A DNA stretch of 64,000 bases, from NCBI GenBank assembly GCA_963741315.1, contig CAVUHK010000001.1:310001-374000 (forward strand). The letters are read 5' to 3'. Positions 49,000-56,934 of the stretch are shown piece by piece. Made by a program: the position numbers and the translations under genes. Within the stretch, counting starts at the first letter, position 1. The number at the start of each line of letters is the position of its first letter. Below the pieces are notes generated by a model. It made no database searches and was not told where the DNA came from. It worked only from the letters and a program-made list of their open reading frames with translations. This DNA is from PALSA-1003 sp963741315. Lineage in GTDB: Bacteria > Pseudomonadota > Gammaproteobacteria > Burkholderiales > Casimicrobiaceae.

Positions 49000-51152
49000 G
49001 TGCTCGTTCCTTCTCGCGGTAGATACAGCGTCACCACGGCGCCCCGCGGCGCTCGATTCCCGATCGTAACCCGGCCACGATGTTCGTCGACAATTTTCTT
49101 GACGATCGCGAGCCCGAGCCCGGTGCCCTTGGCCTTGGTGGTGACGTAGGGCTCGAACGCGTGGCTCAGGATGTTCTCGGGAAAGCCGGGGCCGCCGTCG
49201 CCGACCGACAGCGCCAGCTCGTCGCCCTTGATTTCGACGCGAATATCGTACAGGGGTTCGGCAACATCGGCCTGCGCATCGATCGCGTTCTGCAGCAGAT
49301 TATGAAACACCTGGCGCAGGCGTGTGGGCTCGCCCTGGATGATCGGATTGCCTTCGGCAAGCTTGAGCGACACCCGCGGACGCAGATTTTCGTATAACTC
49401 GAGCACATCGAGCAAGAGGGCGTTGATGTCGACGGAAAGCATGCGGCCCGGCCGGGGTTGGCGCGCGTAGATCGCGAAGTCGTCGACCATGTGCTTCATC
49501 GCGCTGACCTGAGCAACGATCGTCTGTGTTCCCCGCTGCAGGATCTCGGCGTCGGCAAGGGACAATTTGTCGACAAGCTTGACCGCAAGGCGTTCCGCCG
49601 AAAGCTGGATCGGCGTCAGCGGATTCTTGATCTCATGCGCCAGGCGCCGCGCGACTTCCGCCCACGCGGCGTCACGCTGCGCTTCGGCGAGCACTGTCAC
49701 GTCGTCGAACACGACGACGCTGCCGGGCTCGGGCTCACCGGTCAACTTCGAGCCGCGCAATAGAAGCATGCGCGTGTGACTGGAAACATCGAGTTCGGCC
49801 TGATGTTGCCATTGGCCCTCGCGGCCGGTGCGGAAGCCATCCGCGACCAGTTGCGCGAATCGCGCGAGTTCGGGCATCCTTGCACCCCACTCTGCGAGCG
49901 GCACGCCGACGAGCTCGGCCAACGGACACTGCAGTATCACCGCCGCGCTCGGATTGGCGGTGCGCAGCCGAAACTCGCCGTCGAAGGCAAGCACGCCTGC
50001 GGACAGGTTCGCCAGGATGCTCTCGAGATACGCATACGTGTTCTCGATCGCCCGGCGAGATTCCTCGGCCTTGTGGTGCGCGTCGGACAGTTGCGCAGTC
50101 ATGTTGTTGAACGACTCGGTCAGCACTCCCAGCTCATCCCGGCTGTGGACCGGGTGACGGCGGCTGAAATCGCCCTGGGCGACTTCGCGCGTGCCTTCCG
50201 CGAGCAGCCCCAGCGGGCGGCTGAACTGCTCGGAGAGCACGACCGCCAGGCCCAGCGCGGAGAACAGCGCGAGCAACAGCGTCAAGGTCAGCGTCAGCGC
50301 GTAGAGGCGTTTCAATGCGCCGCGCGAGAAGGAAATTTCCTGATAGTCGTTGTAACCCTGCTGCACTTTCTCGGCATCCTGCTGCAGCTGCTTGGGCACC
50401 GGCTCGATGACCTGCAGCAGGCGCAGGGGATCCTGCGGATCGGTGCCGTTGACGGGAACGACGACTCGCAGCATCAGGCCCTGATCGGGCATCTGTTCAA
50501 TGACAGAAAAGGTTTGCTGCAACCGAGCCCGACGCAGCGCTTGCGCAGGTGGCGGCTGCGGTGTCGAGGTCGATCCCGACACGCCGGCGACGGCGAGCAC
50601 GCTGCCGGATACTGAAAACAGCGTCGACTCGTAGATCGCCGCCTGCTCGCTGGCGCGATTGAGCCGCGCTGCCATTGTCCCGGGTTCGCCGTCCTGCAAC
50701 GTCTGCGCGAGCTGCGTGGCCTTGTTGACCGTCTCCTTGAGCAAGTAGTCGAGCGCGCTGCGCCCGAGGTTGAGACCACCTTCCAACGCGCGGTCGACGC
50801 GCACGTCGAACCACGACTCGATGCTCTTGCCCAGAAACTGGACCGAAACGCCATACAGCAGCGCGCCGGGGACGACCGCGACCAACGCAAACAACAGCAC
50901 CAGGCGGACCGCCAGCCGCGAGCCGAACACCCCCGCCTTGAGATTGCGGCGCAACCGCCACAACTGGTAGCTGACCAGCCCCATCAGCAGCGCCACCATC
51001 GCGCCATTGAGCACCAGCAGGACGTTGTAGTTGCGTGCGAACAGCCCGGTGTTCGCGCTCGCGGTTGCCAGCAGGAAGAGCAGCACCGCGCCCAGTCCCA
51101 CGCAGGCGACCAGGAAGTAGCGAATGCTTCGCGGCGAGAGCAAGCGGCTCAT
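48996..51152 (-). CDS. ntrY: NtrY-like sensor histidine kinase
   Basis: A 718-residue membrane kinase. Three N-terminal helices (FLVACVGLGAVLLFLLA, VLLVLNGAMVALLMGLVSYQ and VRLVLLFALVAVVPGALLYG) are followed by a periplasmic domain, a fourth helix near residue 295, HAMP, PAS (YLESILANLSAGVLAFD), HisKA with the phospho-His in RRLAHEIKNPLTPIQLSAER near 502, and the ATPase domain with DGGPGFP and TKAKGTGLGLAIVKKIV. This is the NtrY layout. NtrYX systems respond to nitrogen, redox or envelope signals depending on species. Confidence 0.93.
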   Translation of the reverse strand: MSRLLSPRSIRYFLVACVGLGAVLLFLLATASANTGLFARNYNVLLVLNGAMVALLMGLVSYQLWRLRRNLKAGVFGSRLAVRLVLLFALVAVVPGALLYGVSVQFLGKSIESWFDVRVDRALEGGLNLGRSALDYLLKETVNKATQLAQTLQDGEPGTMAARLNRASEQAAIYESTLFSVSGSVLAVAGVSGSTSTPQPPPAQALRRARLQQTFSVIEQMPDQGLMLRVVVPVNGTDPQDPLRLLQVIEPVPKQLQQDAEKVQQGYNDYQEISFSRGALKRLYALTLTLTLLLALFSALGLAVVLSEQFSRPLGLLAEGTREVAQGDFSRRHPVHSRDELGVLTESFNNMTAQLSDAHHKAEESRRAIENTYAYLESILANLSAGVLAFDGEFRLRTANPSAAVILQCPLAELVGVPLAEWGARMPELARFAQLVADGFRTGREGQWQHQAELDVSSHTRMLLLRGSKLTGEPEPGSVVVFDDVTVLAEAQRDAAWAEVARRLAHEIKNPLTPIQLSAERLAVKLVDKLSLADAEILQRGTQTIVAQVSAMKHMVDDFAIYARQPRPGRMLSVDINALLLDVLELYENLRPRVSLKLAEGNPIIQGEPTRLRQVFHNLLQNAIDAQADVAEPLYDIRVEIKGDELALSVGDGGPGFPENILSHAFEPYVTTKAKGTGLGLAIVKKIVDEHRGRVTIGNRAPRGAVVTLYLPREGTST

Positions 51153-51757
51153 GGCGTGAAGTTCCAGCGGTACCAGTCCGACTGCAGGGCCCAGTCGCGC
51201 GAGGCCAGCGCGTTGATCTGGAACGGCTTGGGCAACTGCGTCTGGTCGAGTCGCAGGCGCAATGCAGCGTCGTAGCGAGTGCCCTTCACCAGTGCGTCGC
51301 GTGCTACCACTGGACGGGATACGACTCGCGACAGGATTCGCTCGACCTCGTCGAGCGAATCGAACTGCTGCGACAAGAGCCCGCTGGTCAGTCGGTACTG
51401 GCGCGTCAACGGCGCATACGACAGGCGGTGCTGCACGCTTACTTGCGCGAGCTTTTCATCCAGCCAATACCATCGCGGGCGCCCGAGTTCGAATTCGAGC
51501 ACGAAATAGAGCGAAATGCCCTTGTGCAGCGCCTCTTCGAGCGTCGCATTGAACGAGAAATCGAATTGCGCGTTGAGGACGTAGTTGTCGTCCTCGGCGA
51601 GCAGCTCCGCCGACTTGACGGTGATGGTGTCCGCGCGCGCGGCTGTCGCGCCGAGCAGCAACAGCAGCACAGCGAGGCACAGCAGACGTAATGGGGAAGA
51701 TTGCTTTGACGACATGCCACACGAAGCGGGCTGCTTGGGCTGCAAGGCCTCGCTCAT
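51149..51757 (-). CDS. DUF4390 domain secreted protein
   Basis: A 202-residue protein with a signal peptide (LRLLCLAVLLLLLGATAARA) and the DUF4390 domain: ITVKSAELLAEDDNYVLNAQ, LEEALHKGISLYFVLEFELG and WYWLDEKLAQ. The function is unknown. It is found almost always between rsmB and ntrY in Betaproteobacteria, as here, overlapping both by 4 bp. The ATG at 51757 fits the overlap; a start at 51715 gives a more usual signal peptide length. Confidence 0.9.
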   Translation of the reverse strand: MSEALQPKQPASCGMSSKQSSPLRLLCLAVLLLLLGATAARADTITVKSAELLAEDDNYVLNAQFDFSFNATLEEALHKGISLYFVLEFELGRPRWYWLDEKLAQVSVQHRLSYAPLTRQYRLTSGLLSQQFDSLDEVERILSRVVSRPVVARDALVKGTRYDAALRLRLDQTQLPKPFQINALASRDWALQSDWYRWNFTP

Positions 51758-53037
51758 TTCTTCTGTAGGAGGGCGTAGAAAAACCCGTCGTGATTGTGCT
51801 CTGCACCCGAGGGCGCTGGCAAGAGTTGTCCGCAGTCTGCCTCGAACCCCGCCGGGAACTGCAACGGGACGGACGACGCGTCCGAATGACGAGCGACAAA
51901 GGCGGCGACCTGGCCAGCGTTCTCTGCTTCGAAAATCGAGCACGTCGTGTAGAGCATCCTGCCGCCGCGTGCGAGGCAGGGCCACAACGCGTCGAGCAGG
52001 CGTCGCTGCTGCGCGGCGAATGCCTCTACGTCGCTCTCCCGGCGCAGCCACTTGCCGTCGGGATGTCGGCGCACGACCCCCGAGGCGGTGCAAGGCACGT
52101 CGAGCAGAATGCGCTCGAATGCACGGCCATCCCACCACGCGCCCACGTCGGCCGCGTCTGCGACATCGACTCGCGCCTTCAATCCGAGCCGCGTCAGATT
52201 CTGCACGACGCGTTCAATGCGTTGCGGGTCGCTGTCGAGTGCGAGCAGGTCCAGCGTCGCCAGCTCGGCCAGATGCGTGGTTTTGCCGCCGGGCGCGGCA
52301 CAGGCGTCGAGCACGCGCATGCCGTCGACGACATCAAGCAACGGCGCGGCCAGCTGCGCTCCGGCGTCCTGCACCGAGAACCACCCTTGGGCATAACCGG
52401 GCAATGCGCTGACTGCACTCGGAGTTGCCAGCGTCACTCCCGACACGCCGATCGCCGCACTGGCGACGCCCTGCGCCGCGAGCGCGGCGACAAAGTCGTC
52501 GCGTGCGATCGCGCGGCGGTTGACGCGCAACGTGAGCGGCGGGCGTGAGTTGCCGGCATCGAGGATGGCGGAACTGCGCGCGCCGTACTGGGCGCGCACG
52601 CGTTCGATCCACCACGACTGATACGAGTACCGACCAGCGTCGTCGCGCCCGGCCAGGGTGAGCAAATCGTCGCGCCGGCGCAGGTAGTTGCGCAGGATCG
52701 CGTTGGTCAGTCCGCGGGCCGAGCTCTTCTTGAGCCGTCCGGTCGCGTCCACTGCTCCGTTGACCACCGCGTGCGCCGCCGCGCCGGTATGCGTGAGCTG
52801 ATAGAGCGCGACCCAGAGCAGCGCTTCGAGGCTTTCGTCGGCCAGCGGTCGAGCCGCGAGCAGGCGCACGAGAGCGCGCAACTGGCCCAGGAAGCGCAGC
52901 GTCCCGTACGCGAGCTCCTGGACCAGCGCGCGCTCATCGGAGGCCACGCCACTGGTGTCGGCGAGCGCGACGGGGAGTGTCGTCCCCCCGAGTACGCGGC
53001 GTACGGCCCGGGCGGCGGCCCGTTGTGCCTGTTCCAT
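51754..53037 (-). CDS. rsmB: 16S rRNA (cytosine(967)-C(5))-methyltransferase
   Basis: A 427-residue enzyme. The N-terminal NusB-like RNA-binding domain (residues 1-140, with LVQELAYGTLRFLGQL and HAVVNGAVDATGRL) is followed by the SAM domain: VLDACAAPGGKTTHLAEL, ILLDVPCTASGVVRRHPD with the catalytic cysteine, and MLYTTCSIFEAENAGQV with the second cysteine. It stands between fmt and DUF4390. Confidence 0.96.
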   Translation of the reverse strand: MEQAQRAAARAVRRVLGGTTLPVALADTSGVASDERALVQELAYGTLRFLGQLRALVRLLAARPLADESLEALLWVALYQLTHTGAAAHAVVNGAVDATGRLKKSSARGLTNAILRNYLRRRDDLLTLAGRDDAGRYSYQSWWIERVRAQYGARSSAILDAGNSRPPLTLRVNRRAIARDDFVAALAAQGVASAAIGVSGVTLATPSAVSALPGYAQGWFSVQDAGAQLAAPLLDVVDGMRVLDACAAPGGKTTHLAELATLDLLALDSDPQRIERVVQNLTRLGLKARVDVADAADVGAWWDGRAFERILLDVPCTASGVVRRHPDGKWLRRESDVEAFAAQQRRLLDALWPCLARGGRMLYTTCSIFEAENAGQVAAFVARHSDASSVPLQFPAGFEADCGQLLPAPSGAEHNHDGFFYALLQKK

Positions 53038-53052
53038 GCGCTTCGCGAGCGA

Positions 53053-53994
53053 TCAGCCGAGCCGTGTGCCCGGCGCCAGTGGATGCCCTGCGACGAAGGC
53101 GGCGACTGGCAGGCGACGCCCGCCAGCACGCTGCAGCTCGCGCACCGCCAGAGCGCCGTCGCCGCTGGCAACGATGATGCCGTTGGCTCCCGCATGGGCA
53201 ATCGTGCCCGGCACGCCGAAGCGGCCCGCGACCGGCTCGGCGTCCCAGAGCTTGAGCACCTCGCCGTCGAGTAAGGTCTGCGCGCCGGGTGCCGGGTTGA
53301 ACGCACGGATCTGGCAATCGATCGCAATCGCGCTGTCGTTCCAGTCGATCTGCGCTTCCTTGCGGTCGATCTTGGCCGCGTAGGTCGCGCCGGTTGCTGG
53401 CTGAGGGTGCGCGTCGAGCCGACCGTCGGCACGCAATTGGCGAAGCGCCGCGACGATCGCCTCGCCCCCCGCGAGCGCGAGCTTGTCGTGCAGTGTCGCC
53501 GCCGTCTCGCGCGCGGCGATGGCGACCACGCGCTCCAAGATCACCGGCCCGGTGTCGAGCCCGGCGTCCATCTGCATGATGCTCACACCGGTCTCTTCGT
53601 CGCCGGCGAGCAGCGCGCGCTGGATCGGCGACGCGCCGCGCCAGCGGGGCAAGAGCGACGCATGGATGTTGATGCAGCCGTGGCGCGGCCAGGCCAGCAC
53701 GCGCGGAGGAAGGATCAGGCCGTAGGCCGCGACCACGAGCACGTCGACGTCTTGCGCCATTACCGCCGCGCAGTCGCTCTCGTCCTTCAGGCGCGACGGC
53801 TGCAGTACCGGGATGCCGCGCTGCTCCGCCAGCATCCCCACCGAGCTTTGGGTGACCTTCAGGCCGCGCCCCTTGGGCGCGTCGGGTCGGGTCAGGACCT
53901 GCGTGACGTCGAAACCGGCGGCAACGAGCGCCTGCAAGGCCTGCGCGGCGAACGGCGGCGTTCCTGCGAATCCGACACGGAACGTCCCGCCCAT
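53053..53994 (-). CDS. fmt: Methionyl-tRNA formyltransferase
   Basis: A 313-residue enzyme that formylates initiator Met-tRNA. It begins FRVGFAGTPPFAAQALQALV, carries the folate-binding and catalytic blocks VAAYGLILPP, INIHASLLPRWRGASPIQRA (catalytic Asn and His) and DAGLDTGPV, and ends with the OB-fold domain around IRAFNPAPGAQT. It lies 7 bp after def, its functional partner that removes the formyl group. Confidence 0.97.
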   Translation of the reverse strand: MGGTFRVGFAGTPPFAAQALQALVAAGFDVTQVLTRPDAPKGRGLKVTQSSVGMLAEQRGIPVLQPSRLKDESDCAAVMAQDVDVLVVAAYGLILPPRVLAWPRHGCINIHASLLPRWRGASPIQRALLAGDEETGVSIMQMDAGLDTGPVILERVVAIAARETAATLHDKLALAGGEAIVAALRQLRADGRLDAHPQPATGATYAAKIDRKEAQIDWNDSAIAIDCQIRAFNPAPGAQTLLDGEVLKLWDAEPVAGRFGVPGTIAHAGANGIIVASGDGALAVRELQRAGGRRLPVAAFVAGHPLAPGTRLG

Positions 53995-54001
53995 TGCGCC
54001 G

Positions 54002-54505
54002 TCAGCCCGCGAGCCGCTGTTTCTTCCTGAACTTTGTCGACAGCCGCGCCTGCTTCAGCGGCGAAAGATAATCGACGAAAACCTTTCCGACCAGGTGATC
54101 CATTTCGTGCTGTATGCATACCGCCAACATGCCTTCGGTGGTCAGTTCGAAGGGTTCACCGCGCTCATCCTGGGCGCGCACGGTGATCCTGGCCGCGCGG
54201 GTGACCCGGTCGTACACCCCCGGGACCGACAAACAGCCTTCTTCGTGCTCGGCCTGCGCTTCGCTGGCGACCAGTTCGGGGTTGATGAAGACGTGCAGAT
54301 CGTCCCTTGCCTCGCTGATGTCGATCACGATGACCCGCTTGTGCACGTCGACCTGGGTGGCGGCCAGGCCTACGCCCGGGGCGGCGTACATGGTTTCGGC
54401 CATGTCCCGTACCAGCTTCTGGATTTCCGGGGTGACCGCCAAAACCGGCGCGGCGTGCTTTCTCAGCCGCGGGTCCGGATACTCTAGGATTGGGAGCTTC
54501 GCCAT
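54002..54505 (-). CDS. def: Peptide deformylase
   Basis: A 167-residue metalloenzyme that removes the formyl group from new proteins. The three motifs are GVGLAATQ (45-52), EGCLS (89-93, metal-binding Cys91) and QHEMDH (132-137, with His133, Glu134 and His137). The ATG at 54505 (MAKLPILEYP) fits the family. First gene of the seven-gene def-fmt-rsmB-DUF4390-ntrY-ntrX-kup operon and divergent from the LysM gene. Confidence 0.97.
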   Translation of the reverse strand: MAKLPILEYPDPRLRKHAAPVLAVTPEIQKLVRDMAETMYAAPGVGLAATQVDVHKRVIVIDISEARDDLHVFINPELVASEAQAEHEEGCLSVPGVYDRVTRAARITVRAQDERGEPFELTTEGMLAVCIQHEMDHLVGKVFVDYLSPLKQARLSTKFRKKQRLAG

Positions 54506-54616
54506 AAATGCTTGCAAAATACACACTCGGGATGCAGAATGGCCCTTAAGCCCTTATTTTGCGGCGGTTTAGGACGTTTGCAAGTCCCGCCCGAATCACT
54601 GTTTTGGAGAGGCCAA

Positions 54617-55738
54617 ATGCGGCTTAAGTCTATCACAGCGACCTTGCTGCTTTCGGCGTGCTTGCTTCCGTTCGCGCTGGCGCCGGCGCCCCTGGCTGCG
54701 CAGGCGATTCAACTGCAGGACAACCCGCCCGAGCGCTACACCGTGCAAAAAGGCGACACCCTCTGGGGTATCGCCGGCAAATTCCTCAAGCAGCCCTGGC
54801 GCTGGCCCGACGTCTGGCGCATGAATCGCGAGCAGATCAAGAATCCGCACTGGATCTACCCCGGCGATGTCGTGGTCCTCGACAAGATCGACGGCGAATG
54901 GCGGCTATCGGTCAACCGGCCCGGCGCGGGCGGGATTTCCGGCGTCACCCGGGTGTCGCCGACCATACGCATCGACACCCTGGGCGCCGAAGCCATCCCC
55001 AGTATTCCGGCCGGCGATCTCTCGCCGTATCTGACGCAACCGATCGTGACCGGCCCCGGAGGACTTGCCGGCGCGGCGAGCATTATTGCCGCACGCGACG
55101 GCCGCGTGGTGCGCGGTGAAGGCGATTCGGTGTTCGCGATTGGCATCGACGAGAAGTCCGGCACCGAGTGGTACATCTACCGCCCCGGCAACGTGCTGCG
55201 CTCGTTCGACAGCAACGAGACGCTCGGCTGGGAAATGCGCTACCTGGGAACCGCGCGCGTGGAACGCTACGGCGAAGTCAGCCGCATGCTGATCACCAGC
55301 GCGCGCGAGGAAATACTGATCAACGATCTGCTGGTTCCCGCACCCAAGGAAACGCTGGTCAATTTCGCGCCGCACGCGCCCGACCAGGCTGTCGAAGGCC
55401 GGGTGATCCAGCTCTACAGCGGCGGCACCGAGAGCGGTCGTGGTTCGCTGATCGTGCTCGACCGCGGTTCACGCGACGGCCTGGAAGTCGGCAGCGTGCT
55501 GGCGATCTACCATCCGCTTCCGCTCATCCCGGACCCGCGCCCCTACGAGGGTCCCGATGTGCTCTCGAAGCTGTCCGACCAGACCCGGGCAATCATCCCG
55601 CCGACCAAGTATCTGAACATACCGCCCGAGCGCTCCGGGCTGCTGTTCGTTTTCAAGGTCTTCGACCGCGTCTCCTACGCGATCGTGCTCAACACCGGCG
55701 AACCGATCGTCGTGGGCGACTTCGTCCGCCAGCCCTGA
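54617..55738 (+). CDS. LysM peptidoglycan-binding domain protein
   Basis: A 373-residue exported protein. The signal peptide ends near residue 30 (PLAAQA). A single LysM domain follows (YTVQKGDTLWGIAGKFLKQP ... NPHWIYPGDVVVL, about residues 42-92), then a 270-residue beta-rich domain with repeated DLLVPAPKE / LIVLDRGSRDGLEVGSVL-like elements. This protein is found beside dprA and def in Betaproteobacteria and probably binds the murein sacculus; its exact role is unknown. The ATG at 54617 follows GGAGAGG. Confidence 0.9.
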   Translation: MRLKSITATLLLSACLLPFALAPAPLAAQAIQLQDNPPERYTVQKGDTLWGIAGKFLKQPWRWPDVWRMNREQIKNPHWIYPGDVVVLDKIDGEWRLSVNRPGAGGISGVTRVSPTIRIDTLGAEAIPSIPAGDLSPYLTQPIVTGPGGLAGAASIIAARDGRVVRGEGDSVFAIGIDEKSGTEWYIYRPGNVLRSFDSNETLGWEMRYLGTARVERYGEVSRMLITSAREEILINDLLVPAPKETLVNFAPHAPDQAVEGRVIQLYSGGTESGRGSLIVLDRGSRDGLEVGSVLAIYHPLPLIPDPRPYEGPDVLSKLSDQTRAIIPPTKYLNIPPERSGLLFVFKVFDRVSYAIVLNTGEPIVVGDFVRQP

Positions 55739-55759
55739 CCCACGACTGAAGAAGGTCGG

Positions 55760-56851
55760 ATGGACATCGACGCTCGCGTCGAGGCTTGGGCATCGCTGCA
55801 ACTTCTGCCCGGTCTGTCCGCGCGTGCGCTGGTCTCGCTGCTCAAGGCCTTTGGCGGTCCCGCCGAAGTCCTCGCTGCCTCCAACGCCAGCGTCGCCAAG
55901 CTTGTCTCGCCGGCCATCGTTGCCGCGCTCGCGCGTGGACCCGACCGGGCCGCACTCGAAAGCACACTAGCCTGGCTGCGCGAACCCGGGCACGCATTGC
56001 TTGCCTGGGATGACCCCGCGTATCCGCAGGCGCTCTTGACCACCGCCGACCCGCCCCCGGCATTGTTCTATATCGGACGCCGCGAGCTGCTCAACCGGCC
56101 CGCGCTGGCGATCGTCGGCAGCCGCAATGCCACCGTGCAGGGCGTCGAGACGGCCGAAGCCTTTGCCGCCACATTGTCCGCCGCGGGGCTGACCATCGTC
56201 AGCGGGCTTGCGCAAGGTATCGACGCCGCCGCGCATCGCGGCGGACTGAGCCATGCGGCGGCAAGCGTCGCCGTGGTCGGCACGGGCATCGATCGTGTCT
56301 ATCCTGCGGGCAACCGCGACCTGGCGCATCGCCTGGCAGCCGAGGGCGGCGTGCTGTCCGAATTTCCCCTGGGTACGCCGCCGTTGCCCGGCAATTTTCC
56401 ACGTCGCAACCGCCTAATCAGCGGCCTCGCACGAGGCGTACTCGTAGTCGAGGCGACACTTGCCAGCGGTTCGCTGATCACCGCGCGCTTCGCGGCTGAA
56501 CAAGGTCGCGACGTGTATGCGATCCCCGGGTCGATCCATTCGCCGTTCTCCAAAGGCAGCCACCGCCTGATCAAGGACGGCGCGAAACTGGTCGAAACCG
56601 CGCAGGACGTCCTCGATGAAATGGGCATGGCCGCGTCCGGCGACGCACCCTCGCCGAGCAAACTGGCGCAGCCTGTACGCGGCGACGCCGCCCGCGTGCT
56701 CGAGGCGCTGGGGTACGATCCTGCCGGAATCGATGCGCTGACCGAACGCTGCGCGCTGGCCGCGGATGCCATCAGCGTCGCGCTGGTCGAACTTGAACTC
56801 GCGGGCGAGGTCCAGTGTCTTCCTGGCGGACGCTACCAGAGGCTTCGTTAG
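55760..56851 (+). CDS. dprA: DNA-processing protein DprA
   Basis: A 363-residue protein that loads RecA on incoming single-stranded DNA during transformation. An N-terminal helical domain (VEAWASLQLLPGLSARALVS) precedes the Rossmann fold (LAIVGSRNATVQGVETAEAF, TIVSGLAQGIDAAAHRGGL, VVGTGIDRVYPAGNRDLAHR, SGLARGVLVVEATLASGSLI). A C-terminal winged-helix domain ends the protein (ALGYDPAGIDALTERCALAA). The start has AAGG before ATG 55760. comM, another DNA-uptake gene, is also in this window. Confidence 0.96.
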   Translation: MDIDARVEAWASLQLLPGLSARALVSLLKAFGGPAEVLAASNASVAKLVSPAIVAALARGPDRAALESTLAWLREPGHALLAWDDPAYPQALLTTADPPPALFYIGRRELLNRPALAIVGSRNATVQGVETAEAFAATLSAAGLTIVSGLAQGIDAAAHRGGLSHAAASVAVVGTGIDRVYPAGNRDLAHRLAAEGGVLSEFPLGTPPLPGNFPRRNRLISGLARGVLVVEATLASGSLITARFAAEQGRDVYAIPGSIHSPFSKGSHRLIKDGAKLVETAQDVLDEMGMAASGDAPSPSKLAQPVRGDAARVLEALGYDPAGIDALTERCALAADAISVALVELELAGEVQCLPGGRYQRLR

Positions 56852-56869
56852 ACCAATTCGGTAGTTTCC

Positions 56870-56898
56870 TTGCTCCCCCGGCAGCGCTTGCTTATCAT
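56870..56898 (+). promoter_or_regulatory. Sigma-70 promoter of the topoisomerase gene
   Basis: TTGCTC (56870-56875) and TATCAT (56893-56898) are separated by 17 bp, 36 bp before the ATG at 56935. It lies in the only gap between dprA and topB. Confidence 0.5.
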
Positions 56899-56934
56899 CT
56901 GCCCTCCCTGCTTCTGAATGACCACAACAGCCTC

